DNA from: an uncultured Bacilli bacterium
GTDB lineage: Bacteria > Bacillota_I > Bacilli_A > RF39 > UBA660
Assembly (NCBI GenBank): GCA_947581715.1
Contig: CANPVK010000006.1
Coordinates: 1 to 32,467 of the forward strand
DNA: 32,467 nt
Reading direction: 5' to 3'
In this document: piece after piece, positions 26,702 to 32,467 of the stretch
Layout of the letters: each line of letters opens with the position of its first letter
Position numbering within the stretch: the stretch's first letter is position 1
Notes under the pieces: model-generated
Told to the model about the DNA's origin: nothing
What the model saw: the letters and a program-made list of their open reading frames with translations, nothing else
The model's database searches: none
Translations under genes and position numbers: made by a program

Positions 26702-26965
26702 TCACCCTTTACAATTTTTTATTTGTAAATACTTTATTTTAGTAGATTGTCCTCCTAAAATATGTCTTGTTTCAATATGATTTTGAAAGATTTCTTGAAT
26801 CTGATTATATTTTTCTAAATCAATTTCTTTTAATCTTTCTTGTAAATCTTTATGGACAGTGCTTTTACTAATTCCAAAAACACTAGCTGTTTTTCGAATG
26901 GTATTTTTGGTTTTTAATATATACTCTGCTATTTCTAAAACTCTTTTCATCATCATTTTACTCAA
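26702..26965 (-). CDS. spoIIID: Sporulation transcription factor SpoIIID
   Basis: TIRKTASVFGISKSTVHKDLQERL HTH typical of SpoIIID. Confidence 0.92.
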   Translation of the reverse strand: MSKMMMKRVLEIAEYILKTKNTIRKTASVFGISKSTVHKDLQERLKEIDLEKYNQIQEIFQNHIETRHILGGQSTKIKYLQIKNCKG

Positions 26966-27017
26966 GAATCATCACCTAATAAATTATATTGGTGATTTGA
27001 TAGTTTATGATTTTGTT

Positions 27018-27647
27018 TTAGATATCACTTAATTTCTTATTATAATAATTTTCCGGATCAACTATTGTTCCATTGACGTATAATTCAAAATGAAGATTAT
27101 TTTTTGAATTTGGAATTAGATCACAACTTCCACTTGTACCAATTACTTGTCCAGTTACTACTTTATCTCCTTTTTTTACAGTAATATCTCCTAAACTTTG
27201 ATATACACTTATTAGTTCGTTATCATGTCTTATGGTAACAGTTTTTCCTAGTAATTCTTTTTCTTCTACTTCTATTACTTCTCCTCCTAGAATACTTACA
27301 ATATCAAAAGTATGATCTAATTGATAATTTACTCCTGTATTTTGCATGTAAGTATTTTCATGATATAGGATAGAATTCTGTTGTTCTTCTTCTGTTGCTT
27401 GATAATCATAATAATTATTACTAATCACTACAGAATCTTCCAAAAATGGTTTTTTAATGGTTTCTTCTAAATTCACTACTGGTACATATTCATCTAGGAT
27501 TGCTTCATTTACATAAGTTAATTCTTCTTTTTCTGTTACCATTCCTACGGATACAAATAAACTAATGATTACAACTAATGCAAATACTCCATATAATGCT
27601 GGAATTACAAATGGTTTTAATACTAATCTTTTTTTCATTTCTTTCAC
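27018..27647 (-). CDS. spoIIQ: SpoIIQ-like M23/LytM-domain protein
   Basis: Single TM, LytM-like DHTFDIVSILGGEVIEV ... KKGDKVVTGQVIGTSG ... NLHFELYVNGTIVDPENYY; position next to spoIIID. Confidence 0.8.
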   Translation of the reverse strand: MKEMKKRLVLKPFVIPALYGVFALVVIISLFVSVGMVTEKEELTYVNEAILDEYVPVVNLEETIKKPFLEDSVVISNNYYDYQATEEEQQNSILYHENTYMQNTGVNYQLDHTFDIVSILGGEVIEVEEKELLGKTVTIRHDNELISVYQSLGDITVKKGDKVVTGQVIGTSGSCDLIPNSKNNLHFELYVNGTIVDPENYYNKKLSDI

Positions 27648-27689
27648 CTCATTTAAGAGTTTTTCCAGAAATGTTTTTTTTATACTTTT

Positions 27690-27887
27690 TTAGAAAAATT
27701 TTGTTGCTTCATATAAATCATATAGAAAGGTTGTTAGTAATTGAATCATACAAATCGCTAATAAAAAGAAAAATACTTTTGCTTGGCTAATTTTATTTTT
27801 TTTAAAAATTTGATTGATATTAATGGAATCAAAGGACCATATCACAACAATACTAGAAAATAAATATAGAAAAAATTTAGCACTCAT
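27690..27887 (-). CDS. DUF1146 (YwzB-like) small membrane protein
   Basis: 65-aa two-TM protein with SFDSININQIFKK; position matches ywzB upstream of the spoIIQ-spoIIID-mbl region. Confidence 0.7.
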   Translation of the reverse strand: MSAKFFLYLFSSIVVIWSFDSININQIFKKNKISQAKVFFFLLAICMIQLLTTFLYDLYEATKFF

Positions 27888-28339
27888 TTTCTTTTCCTCT
27901 CATATTCTGAAATTTTATCAATTCTTCTTTGATAACGTTCTATTTCTTGATATGGAGTATTTAAAAAAGTATCTAAAATATCTTTTGCTTCAAATAAAAA
28001 CATTTTTTCATTTAAAGCAATGACATTTGCATTATTGTCTTGTCTAGATAATCTTGCTTCTCTTATATTATTTACTTTAGCACATCTTACTCCTTTTACT
28101 TTGTTGCAAGCAATGGAAATTCCGATTCCACTTCCACAAATCACAATTCCTAAATCTACTTCCTGATCTCTTACTTTTTCTCCTAATAATATTCCGAAGT
28201 CTGGATAATCTACAGATTTTAAAGAATCCGTTCCATAATCTACTACTTCATATCCTTTTTTTTGTAAGTAAGGAATCAAATTTGTTTTTAGGTTATAACC
28301 ACGATGATCACTAGCAATTCCAATTTTCATTTTTTTCAC
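27884..28339 (-). CDS. rpiB: Ribose 5-phosphate isomerase B family
   Basis: KIGIASDHRGYNLK, ICGSGIGISIACNKVKGVRCA. Confidence 0.93.
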   Translation of the reverse strand: MKKMKIGIASDHRGYNLKTNLIPYLQKKGYEVVDYGTDSLKSVDYPDFGILLGEKVRDQEVDLGIVICGSGIGISIACNKVKGVRCAKVNNIREARLSRQDNNANVIALNEKMFLFEAKDILDTFLNTPYQEIERYQRRIDKISEYERKRK

Positions 28340-28411
28340 CTCTTATTTTTTTGTATTATAACACAAATTTCTTTTTTTATGAGAAAAAGCCTAGTGAGAT
28401 GTACTTTTTTT

Positions 28412-28439
28412 CAAAAAAAAAGAAAACTTACTAGTTTCC
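28412..28439 (-). terminator. rpmE terminator
   Basis: GGAAAC tagtaa GTTTTC followed by T-run on minus strand. Confidence 0.7.
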
Positions 28440-28454
28440 TTTTGGATGGAACTT

Positions 28455-28658
28455 TTATTTTCCAAGTCCATATTTTTGATTGAATTTTTCTACACGTCCT
28501 GCTTTTGATGATCTTGATTGTTTTCCCGTATAGAATGGATGACATTTAGAACAAACTTCTACATTGATTTCTGATTTTGTTGACATTGTTTTAAAAGTTT
28601 CTCCACAAGCACAAGTAACTGTTGCTTCTTTCATTTCTGGATGAATATTTTTTTTCAT
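28455..28658 (-). CDS. rpmE: 50S ribosomal protein L31
   Basis: [50 protein letters not shown] track extends to 28718 but GAAAGGAGAG lies just before the ATG at 28658. Confidence 0.95.
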   Translation of the reverse strand: MKKNIHPEMKEATVTCACGETFKTMSTKSEINVEVCSKCHPFYTGKQSRSSKAGRVEKFNQKYGLGK

Positions 28659-28725
28659 AGTAAACTCTCCTTTCGTAGTTAGATTTTCTAACCTGTTATA
28701 GAGCCTTCTCTTCGCCATGACAAAT
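28659..28725 (-). promoter_or_regulatory. Candidate L31 ribosomal-protein leader structure
   Basis: GAGAAGGCTC and GTTAGAAAATCTAAC inverted repeats immediately upstream of the rpmE SD. Confidence 0.4.
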
Positions 28726-28886
28726 TTCTTGCCATAGTAATTAAATGCAGGATTATTGTATCAGTTATTTTTCTGATTTGCAAGTAATTTTTATTTTTTT
28801 CCATTTCATCTAGTAAATACTCTTGTAAATCTCTTATAGGAAAAATCTGTTAAAAACGAACTTTACTTTAAAAATTTACAATTTTA

Positions 28887-30251
28887 TTATCGACTTTTCC
28901 CTTTATAAGATATATCTTGTTCAAGGGAATATAATTTATTTAATTGTTCTTTATTTATTTGTATTACTTTTCCATCTTTAGGATTAATTTGTATTCCTCC
29001 AAAAACAATCCAAATAGCATCCATAGGCATATCAGGCATACTTGCATTTCCGTCAGTAAATATTATTTTATTTTCTACTCTTCTGGTAAAAGCTTGAACT
29101 GCTACATCAAAGTCAGTTCCCCCTCCGCCTTCAAATCTCATGTTTTCAATATCTTCTTCCGTTCTTATCTCATGAAATCCATAAAATTCTGTATCAAAAC
29201 AGCCAACTTTTACCTTTGAGTGTTGTAAGATATTTTTACATTCTCTTAAAAAATTTTTAAGTAATAATTTATTTATAGAACCACTTGTATCTAATACAAT
29301 TTCTGTCTCTGGTATTGGTTGTTCTTCTAAGTTAGCACTTACAACACCATCTTCCACATAAGCATTTTTGTAAGACCAATCAACATCATATTGAATTGTT
29401 TCTCTTAAAACATATCTCCAATCAATTATCGGTTTAGATTTTCCTATATCATTTATGATTATTTGATTTCTATTAGTAGATGTTCCAGCTCCCATTGCTT
29501 GTTGAGATAAAACTTGCCTTAATGCTTCTAATTCTTTTCTCTTTTCTTCTAAATTTTTATTAAAAGCACTTTGCTCTCCCATTTTACTAATTTTGTCTAT
29601 TTCTTGCTGTAATCTTTCTTTTTGTTGTTTTTGTTCTTCTGTTTGTTGCTCATCCCATTGAGATTCTTTTTTATCTTTTGATTCAGCTTCTTTTTGTTTT
29701 TTTACTGCATCTTTCCACATACTATGAGTATCATGACCTATATCATGATTTTGTTCTTCAGAAGGATTTGATTCTGATGAAGAAGTTCCTTGTCCTTGTG
29801 ATTGATTTTCATTTTGTTTTTGAGAATCTTCTGAAGCACTTTGTCCTTGACTTTGTTGTTTTTCTTTCAGTAATTTATCATATAATTGTTCTGCATCGTA
29901 ATTTATTGCTTCTGTAATATCTACAACCCCTTCAACAAGTTTCAAACCATCTCGTTTTAACAATTGATTTATAACACCATCTGTTGCTGTATTCCAAACT
30001 TCTGGATTTTTACCTTCACTTCTTCTTATATGGTCGAAAGCTATATGACATACTTCGTGAGCAAACATAAAAGTTTGCTCATCTGGTTTCAGTTTTTTTA
30101 AAAAATCCGGATTATAATGTATTGTTTGTCCATCAGTACCCGCTGTTGGTATTTTTCTATTCTCTTTATAGTTTACATTTGCTACTACACTTCCAAAGAA
30201 AGGATATTTTACAAGCATTTTTCTTTTTATAGCTTCAATATTAAAGTTCAT
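28887..30251 (-). CDS. DUF2201-type protein: N-terminal metallopeptidase-like, C-terminal VWA-like
   Basis: FMFAHEVCHIAFDHI zinc motif; Gln/Glu/Ser-rich linker; EIVLDTSGSINKLLLKNFL and FEGGGGTDFDVAV (MIDAS-like). Confidence 0.85.
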   Translation of the reverse strand: MNFNIEAIKRKMLVKYPFFGSVVANVNYKENRKIPTAGTDGQTIHYNPDFLKKLKPDEQTFMFAHEVCHIAFDHIRRSEGKNPEVWNTATDGVINQLLKRDGLKLVEGVVDITEAINYDAEQLYDKLLKEKQQSQGQSASEDSQKQNENQSQGQGTSSSESNPSEEQNHDIGHDTHSMWKDAVKKQKEAESKDKKESQWDEQQTEEQKQQKERLQQEIDKISKMGEQSAFNKNLEEKRKELEALRQVLSQQAMGAGTSTNRNQIIINDIGKSKPIIDWRYVLRETIQYDVDWSYKNAYVEDGVVSANLEEQPIPETEIVLDTSGSINKLLLKNFLRECKNILQHSKVKVGCFDTEFYGFHEIRTEEDIENMRFEGGGGTDFDVAVQAFTRRVENKIIFTDGNASMPDMPMDAIWIVFGGIQINPKDGKVIQINKEQLNKLYSLEQDISYKGKSR

Positions 30252-30260
30252 AATTATTCC

Positions 30261-30437
30261 TCAAATATGAGCAACTAATGAATAAATTTCTTCATTAATT
30301 GTTTCTTTACTTATATTTTTAGCAGTTAAAATGATTCTTGTATTTTCTGGTATTATTATAGATTTTGGAATATTGATATTAGATGCGAAATCAATAAGAA
30401 CGGGAGCAACATTAACTGAAATATAACTTTTTAACAT
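30261..30437 (-). CDS. Small ORF (58 aa) between AAA ATPase and VWA genes
   Basis: MLKSYISVNVAPVLIDFASNINIPKSIIIPENTRIILTAKNISKETINEEIYSLVAHI*; preceded by AGGAGG, overlaps 3' end of AAA gene; not in ORF track. Confidence 0.7.
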   Translation of the reverse strand: MLKSYISVNVAPVLIDFASNINIPKSIIIPENTRIILTAKNISKETINEEIYSLVAHI

Positions 30438-32325
30438 ATTTATTTCCTCCTAAATTAGCAAGTCTAGCTTCCGCAATTAATTCTAATCTAGATTCATCAC
30501 CATGTGTCCATAGGGAATCAAATATTGCTCCAAACTCTGCTCCTAGATTCGTTACGAAACTTCTTACTTTTTCCATATTTTCTTCATTGACTTGAGAAAG
30601 TCCCATTGTCGTAGCATATCTTTGGGCAGTATTTAATGATTGTATATCTCCTTCACTATAATTATCATTTATTACATCATCTAATGTTATAACTTGTTGA
30701 TTGCAAAACTCTACAAATTCTCTAGTTATATCTTCACCTACTAAAGCCCTTAACATTTCTGGACTTCCAGTAGCATAAAGTATTTTTGATGCCATTTCCC
30801 ATTTTCTTGGATCGGCATTTGGTTTTTCTCCATCATATTTACTTCTTAATGTTTCACCTTTTTTATAAGCTATATAGGAATAAATTGCAGGATGGATATT
30901 ATGTTCACTTGCCCATTTTAGCCATCCTTCCGTTGTTGTTTTGATATAAACATGAGCAAATCTATTAAATAATGGTTCAGCTAATTGATTTGCTGATAAA
31001 GAATCTTTCATTTCATTTCCGGCAGCGACAGTTCTTGCATTTTCTGGTAATTGCCACATTCCATTTACTTCTCTATCCAAAATAATATTAAAGGCCATTC
31101 CTTGAATACTAGGCAAAGCATTTGTTATCTCATCAAAGAACACGATATGTAATTTATCTGGTTCCGCTTCACATTTTGCTTCTAATTTTTTTAACCATGT
31201 AGGCTTAACATCAATCATTTCACCTTTTTCAGAATTATAAACACTTTTACCATTTAAACTTTCAGGCGTTGCATTTCTCAAATATATAATGACGCTACCT
31301 GGGTCAATTTGTTTTATTCTTGCACTTTTCCCTTCACTTGATGCACCATGTAAAAACACAGCTATTCCACTTTCAATGGCACCTTTTATAATGTCCTCTT
31401 CACTAACTTGTCCTAAATTTAAACCATAAGGATTTCTTCTTTTTTTAGCTTCTTTTTGATTTTCTCCTGTAGGCTGTTCTTCTGGTGTTACTTGAAGAAT
31501 TGTGCTTGGTACTATATCTCTTGCAAAATAAGTATTTAAGAAATGATACATCTCTGTATCTTTAAAATCATTATTAAAATAAATACAATTATTACAAAAT
31601 CTTAATCCCGATGCAATCAAATTTTTACTTAACATAATCCTAGCATTATTATCAACATACCATTTAATAGGGGATACTTCTATCCAGACATTATCGCCAT
31701 ATTTATATTCTTTTCCGTTTGAAAGTATTTGGATATTTATATTTCTATCATATGCTCTTATATATCTTCTTCCATTATACCCATATTCTTCATGTTCTAT
31801 AGCTTTAAATGGAGAAGATTTCTCATATAATGTTCTAGAATCCGTTGTATATGTTTTTCCAGTTTTACTTATTGTACCAGAAAGATATGCTTGTTCCAAT
31901 TCAGATTCCATAGATGTACTAACAACATATTGCGGATATTCTCCATACTCTACTTCAAGAAATCCATTCCTTATCCCCACTACGTTTGGGGAGATATCAG
32001 AGATAGTAGAGAACGGTAAAACGGGACGAATTCCACATGCCCTATCACCAGCGTAAGCCCATCCTTTATTACCTTTACAAGTAACAGTACGGATATTCCA
32101 ATTGCCATCAGTGGATGATAAAGAATATAACCCCGTACGACCTTTTAAAGAATTATCATAATCCACATAATCATCAGAAACATAACCTCCCAGCAATATA
32201 GCAAAATCTGTTATTGCACACATTTCACCCATATTACTTATTAAATCAATTCTATCACTACCAAAAACTTGGTCTTCATCAAGTAATGTGAATTCTTTCA
32301 TATCAAAATCCATATTGCACCTCAT
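30412..32325 (-). CDS. MoxR-type AAA ATPase with N-terminal DUF6273-like domain
   Basis: Walker A FLHGASSEGKSARI, Walker B HIVFFDEITNA; N-terminal repeats GIRPVLPFSTIS, VEYGEYPQYVVS, VSPIKWYVDNNARIMLSKNLI. Confidence 0.75.
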   Translation of the reverse strand: MRCNMDFDMKEFTLLDEDQVFGSDRIDLISNMGEMCAITDFAILLGGYVSDDYVDYDNSLKGRTGLYSLSSTDGNWNIRTVTCKGNKGWAYAGDRACGIRPVLPFSTISDISPNVVGIRNGFLEVEYGEYPQYVVSTSMESELEQAYLSGTISKTGKTYTTDSRTLYEKSSPFKAIEHEEYGYNGRRYIRAYDRNINIQILSNGKEYKYGDNVWIEVSPIKWYVDNNARIMLSKNLIASGLRFCNNCIYFNNDFKDTEMYHFLNTYFARDIVPSTILQVTPEEQPTGENQKEAKKRRNPYGLNLGQVSEEDIIKGAIESGIAVFLHGASSEGKSARIKQIDPGSVIIYLRNATPESLNGKSVYNSEKGEMIDVKPTWLKKLEAKCEAEPDKLHIVFFDEITNALPSIQGMAFNIILDREVNGMWQLPENARTVAAGNEMKDSLSANQLAEPLFNRFAHVYIKTTTEGWLKWASEHNIHPAIYSYIAYKKGETLRSKYDGEKPNADPRKWEMASKILYATGSPEMLRALVGEDITREFVEFCNQQVITLDDVINDNYSEGDIQSLNTAQRYATTMGLSQVNEENMEKVRSFVTNLGAEFGAIFDSLWTHGDESRLELIAEARLANLGGNKYVKKLYFS

Positions 32326-32467
32326 TCACATGTATTTTACCATAAATATATAAAAAAATAGTATAGATTTACGAAATAATGCAAAATTGTAATGTAGTGT
32401 TACAATTGATGTGACACCGATAAGTATATACAAAAAGCGATTGATCCAGTAAAATGTTAATTGAATA

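Noticed and set aside
1-32467. CRISPR arrays, rRNA, tRNA genes
   Set aside because: No regularly spaced repeats or recognisable tRNA/rRNA sequence noticed on manual reading; a tRNAscan/Infernal run would be needed to be definitive.

Overview
AT-rich, low-GC Gram-positive (endospore-former-like) chromosomal segment, almost entirely minus-strand coded. Housekeeping blocks: tandem YitT proteins, prfB with a classic +1 programmed frameshift, ASCH and NlpC/P60 proteins, secA, hpf, two cold-shock genes, a TagO/WecA-like transferase, a mbl-spoIIID-spoIIQ-ywzB sporulation/cell-shape block, rpiB, rpmE, and a MoxR-type AAA ATPase + VWA/metallopeptidase operon. Two accessory features stand out. (1) A ~7.6 kb operon-like cassette at about 5.37-12.97 kb, between the NlpC/P60 gene and secA and bounded by hairpins. 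It encodes a NusG-type KOW protein with an internally duplicated N-terminal region, a DnaB/RecA-fold protein that lost its Walker A motif, a truncated PolC-type polymerase with a degenerate PHP domain and no exonuclease, an unknown protein, a decayed ORF, a beta-CASP metallo-beta-lactamase nuclease, and a PD-(D/E)XK-like protein. I know of no described system with this composition. (2) A complete agr-type quorum-sensing locus in an unusual convergent layout (agrBD + strand, agrAC - strand), with a short agrD missing from the ORF track. All calls come from reading the sequence; no database search was possible.
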